The notes below the pieces were generated by a model, which was given only the letters and a program-made list of their open reading frames with translations, did no database searches and was not told the DNA's origin. From positions 1 through 33,264 of the forward strand of contig DKIV01000028.1 in assembly GCA_002454425.1 (NCBI GenBank): DNA of 33,264 nt. Reading direction: 5' to 3'. Source of the DNA: Sphingobacteriaceae bacterium UBA6709 (GTDB lineage: Bacteria; Bacteroidota; Bacteroidia; Sphingobacteriales; Sphingobacteriaceae). Shown here one piece after another: positions 8,901-17,392 of the stretch (positions within the stretch are counted from its first letter, which is position 1; each line of letters starts with the position of its first letter). The translations under genes were made by a program, and so were the position numbers.

Positions 8901-10985
8901 CCTTGCCGCAGGATATTTTCCCGACATATTTGCCTTAGCATCCAGATTAAACCGAACATTAGGATCTGCCATATCTGCTTTCGCTATAATCTCGCCACCT
9001 CCCGCACTTCCATTTACGTTTAAGTTGCGATAAGCATATCTGTTATATTCCGCTTTGATGATGCGCGCGGTAAACTTCGCGCGCATTGTTTTAGGATCAA
9101 GACCGCGACCCACGACATTCGCTGCCAGCGTAATCTTACCAATGCTGTCGTTTTTAATAAACTTGCCGGCATCAATATTAAATGCCCGAATGTTGGCTTT
9201 GTAAGTCTCATTCCCCTTTGAACGCGCATCATACGTGGCGATAGTACGCAGGTTTCCATAACTTGAGTTAAGATTAAGGTCGGTATTAAACGCATTAATA
9301 CCTCCTTTAAAATGACCTTTCACGGAAATATTCTGGGGCAGACTGATATTGTTAGGGAGTGTGCCCTTGGGAAGCAGCGAGAGGATGTCGCTACGCCGGG
9401 TACTGAAATTTTTGATGTTAATGTCAAGCCATGCCTTGTTCACATCTGGCAAACCACGGGTCTTCGCTGACGCCTGAATGTTGGTACCCGAGAGACCTGA
9501 AATCTGTAGATTCGGTATTTCCAGGCTCTTGACTTTACCCTTTATACGAGCGTTAATATTGAGGGCACTGCCTTTTTGCAGAGGCATGGTCGTTGCCATG
9601 TCCGGAGCTAGCAGAAGGATGTCATTTATGCCGATACGGGTATCTTTAAGATTTGCGTCAATGCCTACCTCTCCCAAATACTTAGCGATGTTGGCAAGGC
9701 CGGGATAACTCACACGTATATCATCGCGAATACGTGAATTTCCTGTTTGAATATCAAGATTCTGAAGATACGCATTCCGGGGACCATAGAAGAAGTCGGT
9801 ATTTAGCTTTTTAAGCACAAAGCCGCTTTTGTCGGAAAAGCTACCTTCGTTTACGCTTCCCGAGATGCTGTCTATGGTATAGCTGAGCTTATCGACACCC
9901 AGGTTTAAATTCTTTATGGCGAGGTGACCGAAGTCCATGCCGCGAGGTGTCGCGGGCATATTGAAGTTGTCAAACTGTACGTTATTTCCGGCGAGGCTGA
10001 TCTTGTCAGAGCTGAATTTCCAGTTGTTGGCAGTAGCTTCCGCGGCCTCCGCAGTTTCTTCAGCTACCTGACGCGCTTCAGCCTTCTTGCCAAGCTGAAA
10101 CAGGATTCGGGAGTCTTTAAGTTCAAAGTTCTCCAATTGAATGTTTTGATTCTTCAGGTCGAGGTTTTTGGCCTCTACAATCGCCTTTCCCAGATCAACA
10201 TCAGCCTTCATTGCCGAGATGTCATTCTGATAATAGACCTTAATTTTTGAGAGATCAAGCGTTCCGAACTTTAAATTCAGATTCATAGGTTCCGCGCTCT
10301 CCGCTTCGTGCTCCTGCATGGTTTTAGGCTCTACGGCTGGCTTTTGTTGCACCATCCGTACGTTTACCCCCGACAAGGCGACCTTGGGGATATTGAAGCT
10401 CATTTTGTCAAGATCGAAATCCTTAATACGCGTATCAAAATGCCCCAGGTAAAGGTCGATGGAGTTGGCAGTGGGAGCGTCAGCATATTTTACCTTGATC
10501 CTGTCAAGATTGATCTTCTCAACAGAAAACTTCATGGTAGAACTGGAGTCCTGCGGTGCAGGTTCTTTTTTCTGCTCGCCAGCGAAAGCTTTCACGATGT
10601 AATCGAAGTTAAATACGCTATCCGCATTTCTGGTTACATTCAGCGTTATTCCGCGTAGGTCGACTTCGTTTATTTCAAGTTGATTGTCTAATAATTTAAG
10701 GAGACTGACATCGACTTTTAGCGTATCGCCCGCAATCAATGTGTCTTTTTTCTGATCCTCGAAGTAGATATCTTCAAGAACGATAAGCTTCGGCAAGTCA
10801 AGGCTGATTTTATTAACCTCAACCTTTGTGCCTATTTTACCTTCAAGGAAGGTTACAGCTTTTCCCCGAGCCCAATTTTGCACTGCAGGTACCCGTATCA
10901 GCACGAATACTGCCAGAACAATAAATATAAGGACTCCTATTATCCACAAAATAATCTTCAAGGCGAGGGTACCGTATTTTCTCAA
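5952..10985 (-). CDS. tamB: TamB, translocation/assembly module protein, 1677 aa
   Basis: This is a very long inner-membrane-anchored periplasmic protein of the AsmA/TamB superfamily. Members form a beta-groove bridging the two membranes and are linked to lipid transport and outer membrane protein assembly. One transmembrane helix lies at about residues 8-32, followed by AsmA-like repeats of beta strands and the TamB (DUF490) domain in the last ~450 residues. The end is highly basic (KERRRRRAAEKAAKEK). The start codon is TTG: the in-frame codons just upstream are TAG and AAA, and the family N-terminus (RKYGTLALKIIL) begins right after the TTG. It is the first gene of the tamB-tamL unit. No promoter box was recognised upstream. 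Confidence 0.92.
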   Translation of the reverse strand: MRKYGTLALKIILWIIGVLIFIVLAVFVLIRVPAVQNWARGKAVTFLEGKIGTKVEVNKISLDLPKLIVLEDIYFEDQKKDTLIAGDTLKVDVSLLKLLDNQLEINEVDLRGITLNVTRNADSVFNFDYIVKAFAGEQKKEPAPQDSSSTMKFSVEKINLDRIKVKYADAPTANSIDLYLGHFDTRIKDFDLDKMSFNIPKVALSGVNVRMVQQKPAVEPKTMQEHEAESAEPMNLNLKFGTLDLSKIKVYYQNDISAMKADVDLGKAIVEAKNLDLKNQNIQLENFELKDSRILFQLGKKAEARQVAEETAEAAEATANNWKFSSDKISLAGNNVQFDNFNMPATPRGMDFGHLAIKNLNLGVDKLSYTIDSISGSVNEGSFSDKSGFVLKKLNTDFFYGPRNAYLQNLDIQTGNSRIRDDIRVSYPGLANIAKYLGEVGIDANLKDTRIGINDILLLAPDMATTMPLQKGSALNINARIKGKVKSLEIPNLQISGLSGTNIQASAKTRGLPDVNKAWLDINIKNFSTRRSDILSLLPKGTLPNNISLPQNISVKGHFKGGINAFNTDLNLNSSYGNLRTIATYDARSKGNETYKANIRAFNIDAGKFIKNDSIGKITLAANVVGRGLDPKTMRAKFTARIIKAEYNRYAYRNLNVNGSAGGGEIIAKADMADPNVRFNLDAKANMSGKYPAARVLLNLDSINLQNINIMKDDMRFHGKLFADLKTADPDYLNGEVLLTEAIMARGSDRFSLDTVSITSTASADSNSLKLRSEFVSADIGGKYKLTQLGAAFQDLIGNYFKTASSTAVAKYDPQRMNFDMRVVSTPLLRKLVPDLKELATVTLRGNFDSQRKLLQVDGSAPRVLYGTNEISNLLIKVNTTDSALNYALNVSRISAGQFQFYAAKIAGDIQNNTISTEITTADKKNKQNYKIAGALNAMNDVYKFSLKQDGLMLNYTPWTVSANNAIQFGGKGIQATDFTISNNNQSLSVNTNPPGFNNPLEVNFKNFKIETLTNIAGQDSLLIGGTINGGAIARNLNASPVFTADLKVDNFSFKGDTVGNITAKVNNETAGSYAANVSITGNGNEVNLTGNYLTTNSSFDMKLNIANLSLKSIEGFTMGNIRNATGSLKGDLDIQGTVDAPQIRGGLRFDNMGFNVAMLNSYFKVDNAAAINFVDDGIRLENFSLIDSVNNKASLNGTVFTKTYRDYRFDLSLDADNFRVLNSTAADNDLYYGKLFINTRLKIKGTMEAPAVDGSLKINPKTDVFFVLPASDPGIEDRKGIVEFIDKDHPALAKVFKQPADSLNKSGITGMDISVNVELDKEAILNVVVDPANGDMLTMRGDAQLTGGIDPSGKTSLTGNLTIEEGSYNLSFNFLKRKFEIKKGSTLDWNGDPMGATVDITAVYTANTAPLDLVESQLGGASQSALNTYKQKLPFDVNLMMKGELMKPELTFDILLPEGNYNVSTDIINNVNGRLTQLRSEPSELNKQVFALLLLNRFISENPFASSGGGGGLESTARQSVSGLLSDQLNNLAGDLIDGVDLNFDLQSTEDYTTGQMRNRTDLNVGVSKRLLNDRLKVSVGSNFELEGPRQENRKTSNIAGDIKVEYQLSRNGRYLLRAYQKNEYQVALQGQVIETGVGFVINLDYNKFKEIFRNADKERRRRRAAEKAAKEKIEK

Positions 10986-11423
10986 TTTCTAAAGTTTTTG
11001 TATGAGCAATCTGTTCCTATAAGGCATAACGGTATCTTATTTATTCAACCTGTAATGGGTTGGAAAAATAGACACTCAGCACAGCCATGTAATATGTGTT
11101 TGGGTTTTCAGTAAACAGTTGAATACCCGGTGTTTCCACGTAAAAGACAACAAAAACCATTCGGCTGGCACCACATGGATGGCCCGCTTCCGATGCCCCA
11201 TATAGGTAGATGAGCCTTTCAGGAATGTTATTGTCGACTTACGCGTCTGTAACTTTTCTATATAAGAAAAATTCTATATGAAATGTTTTAATGAAAAATA
11301 ATACGAGCGTTGTTTTACCCGTTTGCGTGATAGAAGGCGGCGTTTGTTCCAGCTGCGTCAGTTCTGGCAAACATGCTCATACCCATGTGGGTAATACATA
11401 ATTTTGCATATTTTTGTATCTGC
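10986..11423. other. Divergent intergenic region, tamB / yycJ-like gene
   Basis: This 438-base region lies between two divergent genes. Nothing coding was recognised. Two boxes of the form TAnnTTTG lie near its right end (listed separately). A 7-base direct repeat TCTATAT occurs twice near 11258-11280 in an AT-rich stretch. No promoter for tamB could be identified. Confidence 0.45.
11399..11416 (+). promoter_or_regulatory. Possible -7 boxes for the yycJ-like gene
   Basis: Two overlapping matches to the Bacteroidetes -7 consensus TAnnTTTG occur at 11399-11406 (TAATTTTG) and 11409-11416 (TATTTTTG). No TTTG -33 element lies at the right distance. If the second box is used, transcription would start almost at the ATG at 11424, giving a near-leaderless message. 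Confidence 0.4.
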
Positions 11424-12254
11424 ATGCAGTTATTTATAGCGTCATTAAACTCAGGTAGTAACGGCAATTGTTATTACATCGGAAATCATCAGGAAGCGGT
11501 ACTTATCGACGCGGGTATTTCCTGCCGGGAAACAGAGAGGAGGATGCTGCGCTTAGGCTTATCTATGAGTAAAGTGAAGGCCGTGTTTGTATCTCATGAG
11601 CATTCTGATCATATTAAAGGGATAGCCGTGCTCTCACGCAAGTTTAAACTGCCAGTTTATATTACTGAAAAGACAAGGATCGGAGGGAATGTACTTGTCG
11701 ATACTAGTCTTCTTCATACTTTCTCAGGAGGTAGCGATGTCCATATCGGGGATCTTCGGATAAGTGCATTTTCTAAATATCATGACGCTGCCGAGCCTCA
11801 TAGCTTCATCGTCTCTTCCGGCGATACTTGCGTGGGGATATTTACGGATATTGGACGTGTTTGTGATAATTTAATAGCTCACTTTAAATGTTGCGACGCT
11901 GTATTTATGGAGGCTAATTATGATGAGGAGATGCTTGAAAAAAGTTCTTATCCTTACTTTTTGAAACAGCGTATTCGCGGCGGCAGTGGGCACCTTTCAA
12001 ATAAACAGGCCCTGGAAGTATTTCTTCAGCATAAGTCGGCGCATTTAAGTCACGTATTGCTTTCGCACCTTTCTGCCAACAATAACTGCCCTGATAAGGC
12101 CTTGAATCTTTTTCTTGAACATGCCGGTGATGTACATGTTACTGTGGCCTCGCGATATAAGGAAAGCGAAGTTTTTGCCATTTCGCGCAATAAGGCCCAC
12201 AAACCATTGATGAAGTCGGTTCAGCAGGTATTATTCGATATACAAACGCCATAA
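11424..12254 (+). CDS. MBL-fold metallo-hydrolase, YycJ/WalJ-like, 276 aa
   Basis: This is a metallo-beta-lactamase-fold hydrolase of the YycJ/WalJ group, thought to act on nucleic acids. The metal-binding motif HEHSDH is at residues 58-63 (His58, His60, Asp62, His63). The N-terminus SLNSGSNGNCYYI and the following LIDAGIS strand are typical of the group. Later metal-site regions include IFTDIGRV and LSHLS. The start at 11424 gives the normal beginning MQLFIASLNSGS; 17 codons upstream remain open but have no family character. Its last codons form part of a terminator stem. In Firmicutes the relative sits in the walRK operon, but here it stands alone. Confidence 0.88.
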   Translation: MQLFIASLNSGSNGNCYYIGNHQEAVLIDAGISCRETERRMLRLGLSMSKVKAVFVSHEHSDHIKGIAVLSRKFKLPVYITEKTRIGGNVLVDTSLLHTFSGGSDVHIGDLRISAFSKYHDAAEPHSFIVSSGDTCVGIFTDIGRVCDNLIAHFKCCDAVFMEANYDEEMLEKSSYPYFLKQRIRGGSGHLSNKQALEVFLQHKSAHLSHVLLSHLSANNNCPDKALNLFLEHAGDVHVTVASRYKESEVFAISRNKAHKPLMKSVQQVLFDIQTP

Positions 12255-12287
12255 GAACATCTCTTTCATGAGCATTCTTATGGCGTT
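12245..12287. terminator. Terminator overlapping the end of the yycJ-like gene
   Basis: A perfect 13-bp inverted repeat pairs 12245-12257 with 12275-12287 around a 17-base loop. The left arm contains the stop codon of the metallo-hydrolase gene. The downstream T-run is weak, so efficiency is uncertain. It lies between convergent genes and may serve both. Confidence 0.6.
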
Positions 12288-12323
12288 GTTAAAATCCGCA
12301 TATTTACGCGGAAGCTCTGGAAT

Positions 12324-13304
12324 TTATTTTATATAGCTTTCCAGAATTTTAAATCCTTGTTCGGTTTCCAGTTCCACACTTTTCTTCGTTGCCGGAATTA
12401 GAATACAATCGCCCATATTTACCGCCAGTTCGCCTCCCTCATATTTAAGGATATAAGTACCTTCGACACATACGTGTATCACAAAGGAGTCGAGGTCAGC
12501 ATAGTCTCTGCTTGTGGATTCGCTGAAATCCAGAATGTTCGTTGTGAAATATTCGCAAGATGCAACTTCTTTCGCCTCATTTTTTACATGTTCATATTGC
12601 GATTTGTAGTGATCATAGAACTTGTAGTCAATCGCCGCCAAAGCTTCTTCGGTATGTAACTCACGTTTGTTGCCATTATCGTCGACCCTGTCGAAATCAT
12701 ATATACGATAGGTGATGTCAGAAGTCTGCTGAATTTCCGCGATGAGTAAACCCTTGCCGATCGTGTGAACACGACCCGCGGGCAGGAAGAATACATCACC
12801 TGCTGACACTTCTTCTTTATTTAGAATATCCGTAAGCTGGCCGCTATTAAATTTCTCCAAATACTTCGCCTCATCTACCGGCTGATTAAATCCTGAGATG
12901 AGCGTTGAGCCTGGATCTGCCTCTATTACATACCACATCTCTGTTTTACCAAAAGAATTATGGCGTTTGCGGGCAAGCTCATCATTAGGGTGTACCTGGA
13001 TCGAAAGGTCGTCGTTGGCATCGATGAATTTCACAAGGAGAGGAAACTCATTGCCAAAGCGCTTGTAATTTTTTTCTCCAAGTAATTCCGCTTTATATTC
13101 CGTCAAAAGATCAGCGAGGTTTTTCCCCGCCAGGGGGCCGTTATCAACCACAGAAACATCGGTCTTTACGCCCGATATTTCCCAGGTCTCGCCGCAATTT
13201 GGCAGAGGAGCATAGTTCTTTCCGAGATAGCTCTCGATTTTGTTGCCGCCCCAAATCTTGTCTTTAAAGATTGTCTTAAATCTGAATGGATACAATGATT
13301 GCAT
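12324..13304 (-). CDS. manA: Mannose-6-phosphate isomerase, class I, 326 aa
   Basis: This zinc enzyme interconverts mannose 6-phosphate and fructose 6-phosphate, feeding GDP-mannose and polysaccharide synthesis. The metal ligands are visible as Gln103 and His105 (IQVHPND), Glu122 (GKTEMWYV) and His180 (GRVHTIGKG), and the catalytic arginine is likely Arg200 (ITYRIYDFDR). The protein has the short (about 320 residue) type I form common in Bacteroidetes and Firmicutes. It starts at an ATG in an A-rich context without a Shine-Dalgarno sequence. It converges with the metallo-hydrolase gene and lies downstream of the AsmA-like gene, from which it is separated by a terminator. Confidence 0.93.
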   Translation of the reverse strand: MQSLYPFRFKTIFKDKIWGGNKIESYLGKNYAPLPNCGETWEISGVKTDVSVVDNGPLAGKNLADLLTEYKAELLGEKNYKRFGNEFPLLVKFIDANDDLSIQVHPNDELARKRHNSFGKTEMWYVIEADPGSTLISGFNQPVDEAKYLEKFNSGQLTDILNKEEVSAGDVFFLPAGRVHTIGKGLLIAEIQQTSDITYRIYDFDRVDDNGNKRELHTEEALAAIDYKFYDHYKSQYEHVKNEAKEVASCEYFTTNILDFSESTSRDYADLDSFVIHVCVEGTYILKYEGGELAVNMGDCILIPATKKSVELETEQGFKILESYIK

Positions 13305-13446
13305 GATTTCTTTATTTGTTCGTCATAAGGTCGCAACCTGTTGTTTTCCGTCGTTAATGCATCCTGACTCCTCAATAAACAGGTCGCTGTGAATGTAAGT
13401 TTCGATGATGAATATCAATAAACGACAATTTGTTTCGCCGTACTCT

Positions 13447-13454
13447 CAAAGATA
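13447..13454 (-). promoter_or_regulatory. Possible -7 box for manA
   Basis: On the minus strand this reads TATCTTTG, a full match to TAnnTTTG. It lies just after the terminator of the AsmA-like gene and about 140 bases before the manA start, where a manA promoter would be expected. No clear -33 TTTG was seen. Confidence 0.45.
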
Positions 13455-13465
13455 TAAATAAAAGC

Positions 13466-13487
13466 GCAGGGAGATTGTTTTCCCTGC
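13466..13487 (-). terminator. Terminator of the AsmA-like gene
   Basis: GCAGGGA (13466-13472) pairs with TCCCTGC (13481-13487) around an 8-base loop. On the minus strand it begins directly after the stop codon of the AsmA-like gene and is followed by a T-rich stretch. It separates that gene from manA, which has the same orientation. Confidence 0.7.
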
Positions 13488-13488
13488 T

Positions 13489-16400
13489 TTAATCTTCTGA
13501 CTCGTCTTTGCTTTCTTCCAGCTTACCTTCCTTGTTCCTTTTTAACTTTACCAGGGGGGCGGACTGGGTTCCCGTAACGCTAAGAGGGATGCCGAAAATG
13601 CCGAAGGGAGGAAGTCCCAAGCGTCCCTTCAGATTGAGCCTGCCATCTAAAGAGACCTGCCCCTCAAATTTGGGCCTGAAGCCTGCAATTCGCATCTTCG
13701 TTGGGCTTATGGTAAGGATGTTATTTTTTAGCGATGTTTTAATTTTTACATCCTTCAGGTTCGGATCCTTAAGACCCTCACGTTCGGTCTGCTTGCTCAC
13801 AGCATTCATCATTCTGAAGCCATAAAGACTTACCTTCTGTAAGCCCAGGGTGCCCTCGCCTGTTAGTGACGGCAATATAGGATACATATCTGCATTCAGT
13901 TTTCCCTGGAGCTGATAGTCGAGGCTTACGATACCCTTTACGTGCGATGCCGATGAAGCCATCTCCCTGAACAGTTTGACCTCTTTATACATACGCGCGA
14001 TGTCGAAATCTTTAGCGCTCAGACCAAAGCTGAACAGTGCCGACCGCGGGCCCTTATCCGCATAGCTGGCATTCATTAGAACTTTCGCTCCCGCCACTTC
14101 GAAACCAGTTGAGTCGAGCGTTAAACGTCCATTGTCAACCATCATGGCGCCGCGTGCCTTTTTTAGATTAAGGCCATTGTATGCGATGGAGCCAACCGTG
14201 GCGTCAAAGCCTATCTTTAGACTCCGTGGGATCACAATTACCCCACTGGAATTGGCAGTCTTGACATGTGCCGGCTTATTTGACGAATAAGCCATGAATT
14301 CATCGGCGTTAATGTGCCTGCTACGCAATTGGAAGTTTCCATGCAAACTTGCGGTATCATCAAGAATATAGTTTATAAAGTTGTGAATTCCTCCATGCAT
14401 CCAAAAGTCAGACTTGCCGTAGCGAGCCTTAAACTTGTTGAAGTTCATTTTGTCCTGACTAAATGAGAATACTCCCTGCTGTATCAGGAACTGCTTGGGG
14501 AACATATCGGTACTTACCCTGAGATTTTGCACCTGCATGCTTCCTGTATTTTGCAGACGGTTGAGCCGGCGGGCTAACGCATCGCTCTGACTGCCCCGAA
14601 GTGCGAAGTTCGTGATGATCTTTCCATTCACCTGATATCCTTCTACCGCGAAGAGGCGATACAGATTATCTAGATCGAGCACTCCCTTTGACCGCAGCTG
14701 ATAATGCACATCCTCGAAATTATTGACCTTGGCTTCAAGTCTGAAGGGCTGTCCGCCCATCTCAAAGGATATCGGCCGGATGTTCATTTTTGTGTTACGC
14801 AGCGTGCCATCTGTATTTGTCAAATCTGCATCTATGGTAATCTTCTGCAATGTTTCATTAAGTGTATTGGTTTTAACCATGCCGTCATTCATCCGTATGG
14901 TCGCGGTTGTCTTGGGAAAAAGCTTCCGGCGCTTATTAAATAATCCTTTGCTTGTTATATCAACATTGAGCTGGCCCCCCAGCACGAAATCCTGAAGAGG
15001 GTAAACCTTCGCAATATCGCTAAGGTTCAGCGCTGACTGTATCTGCAAGTCTATCGGTGTATTTTTAGCCGTATGTATTTCAGCCCGGCCTTTTATAAAG
15101 TTCTTTGACGCCTGCAGATTAAATTCGCGAATAGCCAAATGGGTATTGCTATACGCGCCATCGGCGTTCTCCCCACTTACGTCAATGTTTACATTGTTTA
15201 CCGGGATTGGCATATGCGGATATTTAAACGCGCCCCCTTTTAAGGTTGTCGCCAGTTTAAAGCGAGGAATCTTTTCAATGATCGTATCTATTCTCCGTAT
15301 TCCCGAATGTACAACTTTCCGCACAACCTGGCCATCCGCCTGCAAGTCCAGCTTTAGTCGTCCTCTCATTTGCAGGCTATCCATCTGCGCGATCGTTGCC
15401 CATTTCGCCAGATCAATATCAGCATGAGTATTTGTAAAGATATAGGGCTTATTAATTCCCTTTATTATTGTTTTGGATCTGAAGCTGTCGTTGCCAATAA
15501 CGAAACTCATGGTGTCCAGTTGAAGTACCGCGCTGTCGGGATTCAGTCCCGGTACACTAGCCCGGAGGATCATGTGTAATCTGTCCAGCGCTTCGGGAAC
15601 ACGAGGATCTTTAATCTTCCCATCGCGAATGGTTAAATTGAAAGTTATTGAGGGCATCTGTTGCAGTGATGCCACATAGTTCCCCTTCAACGAAGCATTC
15701 ACTTCAGCAAAGCCATCAACGCTTGTATCTTCGAGCTTTTTCAGCGCTGCCTGTGGCAAGGCCGAGAAAATATCTTTCAAGTCAGTTTCTTTAGCTTTGG
15801 TCTCGAAATCCATCGCATAGCCATCACTGAGGAACGAGAATTTTCCTGTAAACTCAATCGGAAGAGCGTTAATCTTGAGGTTATTCTCATTGAAGTTGAA
15901 ACTTAGCGAATTGGTATTTATCTGAGTGACAAGTTGAGCATCCAATTTTTTCTTTTCAAGGTAACTTACGCCATCGTACAGGAAATGCACCTCATCCGCG
16001 TGAAGCTTACTCTTCAGGTCAAAGATGGCATTACTCAAATCGCCCTCTCCGGAGTAGTTTAACCCCTTTACGCGCATTTGCATCGGAATGGAAGCATCAT
16101 CATAGAAAAGGGTGCTTCCTTTGATATAAATTCCCGCGATTTTAATTTGCGTATTGCTTTCAGTGCTTGACGTCTCTTGTTTTGATGATGGCACAAAGAC
16201 GTTATAATTGGCATGCCCGGTGCTATCGGCCAAAATCTTTATGTTCGCCTCGTCAAGATAAAATTCGTTCACATTTATTTTTTGCGATAGGAGACTCAGG
16301 ATGTCAACGCCCAGGGAAAGCTTACGCGCCACGATAAGCGTATCGTTCTCAAATGGTGCCGAGCCTTTCATGCTAAAGTCCTGTAGATCTAAAGTGAGCG

Positions 16401-16593
16401 CCGGGAAATGCGAGAAGAATGAAAGACGTGTTTTTCCGAACTGAACCTCTCCCTTAATATTCTTGTTTATTGCGCGGGTGATTTCCTGGTGTATGGTTTC
16501 GGGGATTATTAGTGGAATTATAAATAGTAGCGCTATAAATAAAGCCAGTATGCTACCAGCAATTTTTCCGATTTTCTTCAACTTGTTCATCAT
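13489..16593 (-). CDS. AsmA-family protein, 1034 aa
   Basis: This is a large inner-membrane-anchored periplasmic protein of the AsmA superfamily, related to TamB and thought to act in lipid movement or envelope homeostasis. One transmembrane helix lies at about residues 8-33. An AsmA N-terminal domain follows (FSHFPALTLDLQDFSMKG), then long beta-rich repeats, with the AsmA C-terminal region at roughly 800-1000 (LQGKLNADMYPILPSLTGEG, FGIFGIPLSVTGT). The last 25 residues are charged. ATG codons at 16593 and 16590 are both possible starts. It appears to be a single-gene unit with its own promoter and terminator. Its exact substrate cannot be told from sequence. Confidence 0.87.
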   Translation of the reverse strand: MMNKLKKIGKIAGSILALFIALLFIIPLIIPETIHQEITRAINKNIKGEVQFGKTRLSFFSHFPALTLDLQDFSMKGSAPFENDTLIVARKLSLGVDILSLLSQKINVNEFYLDEANIKILADSTGHANYNVFVPSSKQETSSTESNTQIKIAGIYIKGSTLFYDDASIPMQMRVKGLNYSGEGDLSNAIFDLKSKLHADEVHFLYDGVSYLEKKKLDAQLVTQINTNSLSFNFNENNLKINALPIEFTGKFSFLSDGYAMDFETKAKETDLKDIFSALPQAALKKLEDTSVDGFAEVNASLKGNYVASLQQMPSITFNLTIRDGKIKDPRVPEALDRLHMILRASVPGLNPDSAVLQLDTMSFVIGNDSFRSKTIIKGINKPYIFTNTHADIDLAKWATIAQMDSLQMRGRLKLDLQADGQVVRKVVHSGIRRIDTIIEKIPRFKLATTLKGGAFKYPHMPIPVNNVNIDVSGENADGAYSNTHLAIREFNLQASKNFIKGRAEIHTAKNTPIDLQIQSALNLSDIAKVYPLQDFVLGGQLNVDITSKGLFNKRRKLFPKTTATIRMNDGMVKTNTLNETLQKITIDADLTNTDGTLRNTKMNIRPISFEMGGQPFRLEAKVNNFEDVHYQLRSKGVLDLDNLYRLFAVEGYQVNGKIITNFALRGSQSDALARRLNRLQNTGSMQVQNLRVSTDMFPKQFLIQQGVFSFSQDKMNFNKFKARYGKSDFWMHGGIHNFINYILDDTASLHGNFQLRSRHINADEFMAYSSNKPAHVKTANSSGVIVIPRSLKIGFDATVGSIAYNGLNLKKARGAMMVDNGRLTLDSTGFEVAGAKVLMNASYADKGPRSALFSFGLSAKDFDIARMYKEVKLFREMASSASHVKGIVSLDYQLQGKLNADMYPILPSLTGEGTLGLQKVSLYGFRMMNAVSKQTEREGLKDPNLKDVKIKTSLKNNILTISPTKMRIAGFRPKFEGQVSLDGRLNLKGRLGLPPFGIFGIPLSVTGTQSAPLVKLKRNKEGKLEESKDESED

Positions 16594-16722
16594 TACTTGT
16601 GCCCTGTATGCTCCGTTATTAACTGAAGGTTAATGCTTCTTAGGATGGTAGCCCTTAGCTCTACACTATAGTGGATTTTACCTTTCAGAAGCCTTCCTTT
16701 AGTAAGCTTGGGGGAGGCGCCG

Positions 16723-16730
16723 CAAAAGTA
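16723..16730 (-). promoter_or_regulatory. -7 box for the AsmA-like gene
   Basis: On the minus strand the sequence reads TACTTTTG followed by CGGCG, a full match to the TAnnTTTG element and a very typical Bacteroidetes setting. The predicted transcript has a leader of about 125 bases before the ATG at 16593. No -33 TTTG was recognised. Confidence 0.6.
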
Positions 16731-16949
16731 ATAAATGTGCGACAGTAAATACATAAAATGCTGATTTAATGCACGGAAATGCGCTAAAGCACGAAGTCTT
16801 ATAAGGTTTGTCGTGCGCTTCCTTTGACGCCCGTCACATTGAAGGTTAATGACAAGGTATGCGAGTAATAAATTTTCTTTAGCCGTGGTAACGATTCCGG
16901 TGGATGCCGAAGTTGGCGTGCTGGGAGAGCATGTTGATAAAAACAAAAA

Positions 16950-16966
16950 GCTCCCTTGGGAGGAGC
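16950..16966 (-). terminator. Terminator of the small gene at 17000-17149
   Basis: Read on the minus strand, GCTCC and GGAGC pair around a 7-base loop, extended outward by A-U and G-U pairs, and are followed by TTTTTGTTT. It lies about 35 bases beyond the stop of the small gene, so that gene forms its own transcript. Confidence 0.75.
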
Positions 16967-16999
16967 CTTAAGTTTTCATAGTTAGATGTGCTGTATAAG

Positions 17000-17149
17000 T
17001 TATGCCGCTTGCTTATCTGCCGGAGCAGTATTCGCTTTAGCGTTCTTTGTTTTGTATGTTTTTAAGTCTGCTGCAAGTAACTGCATTAAAAGCTTGTCAG
17101 TGTTTCTTGTTAATCTGTCGATTTCGTTGATGTTGATGTTCTTTTTCAT
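17000..17149 (-). CDS. Small protein of unknown function, 49 aa
   Basis: I do not recognise this protein. It begins MKKNININEIDRLTRNTDKL, continues with a short amphipathic helix (LLMQLLAADLKTY) and ends in a lysine- and alanine-rich tail. No signal peptide or transmembrane segment is seen. The start at 17149 is chosen because upstream in-frame codons read through an AT-rich leader; a longer 69-residue form starting at 17209 is possible. Support for a real gene comes from the protein-like composition and from a well-formed terminator just after the stop. It stands alone between the AsmA-like gene and corA. A 12-bp palindrome lies at 17273-17284 upstream. Confidence 0.6.
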   Translation of the reverse strand: MKKNININEIDRLTRNTDKLLMQLLAADLKTYKTKNAKANTAPADKQAA

Positions 17150-17392
17150 AGCAGTATATTTTTGAGTGTGAACTTTTATTGTTTGTTGATCTGTTAAGGT
17201 AATTACCAAAGCCGTGCCATAAATAAGAACATCATTAAAAAAAAGATAAAAATTGTGATTGAAATCGGCGTTATATCATGATATTCCTCAGATGCAAACG
17301 ATGTCGGTTATTATTATTCTAAAAAAACGTTCAAAAAAGCGAACACATTTGTCGACAGTTGCATATCTATTTGTACATATTGACAACAAAAT

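Larger units (their letters stand above)
16594..16999. other. Upstream region of the AsmA-like gene
   Basis: This region holds the promoter of the AsmA-like gene (16723-16730) and the terminator of the small gene at 17000-17149. A weak open frame on the minus strand (16593-16946) starts with TTG and runs across the promoter. Its composition does not look like protein, so it is not called as a gene. Confidence 0.55.

Noticed and set aside
9020..9295. 91-codon minus-strand open frame inside tamB
   Set aside because: It lies in another frame of the tamB gene, which has continuous family similarity across this region.
10986..11423. Possible tRNA, riboswitch or small RNA in the tamB-yycJ gap
   Set aside because: No tRNA arm pattern, strong stem or conserved leader was found on either strand.
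16593..16946. 117-codon minus-strand open frame whose TAA overlaps the AsmA start
   Set aside because: It begins with TTG, has no protein-like composition and runs through the likely promoter at 16723-16730. The overlap with the ATG is probably chance.
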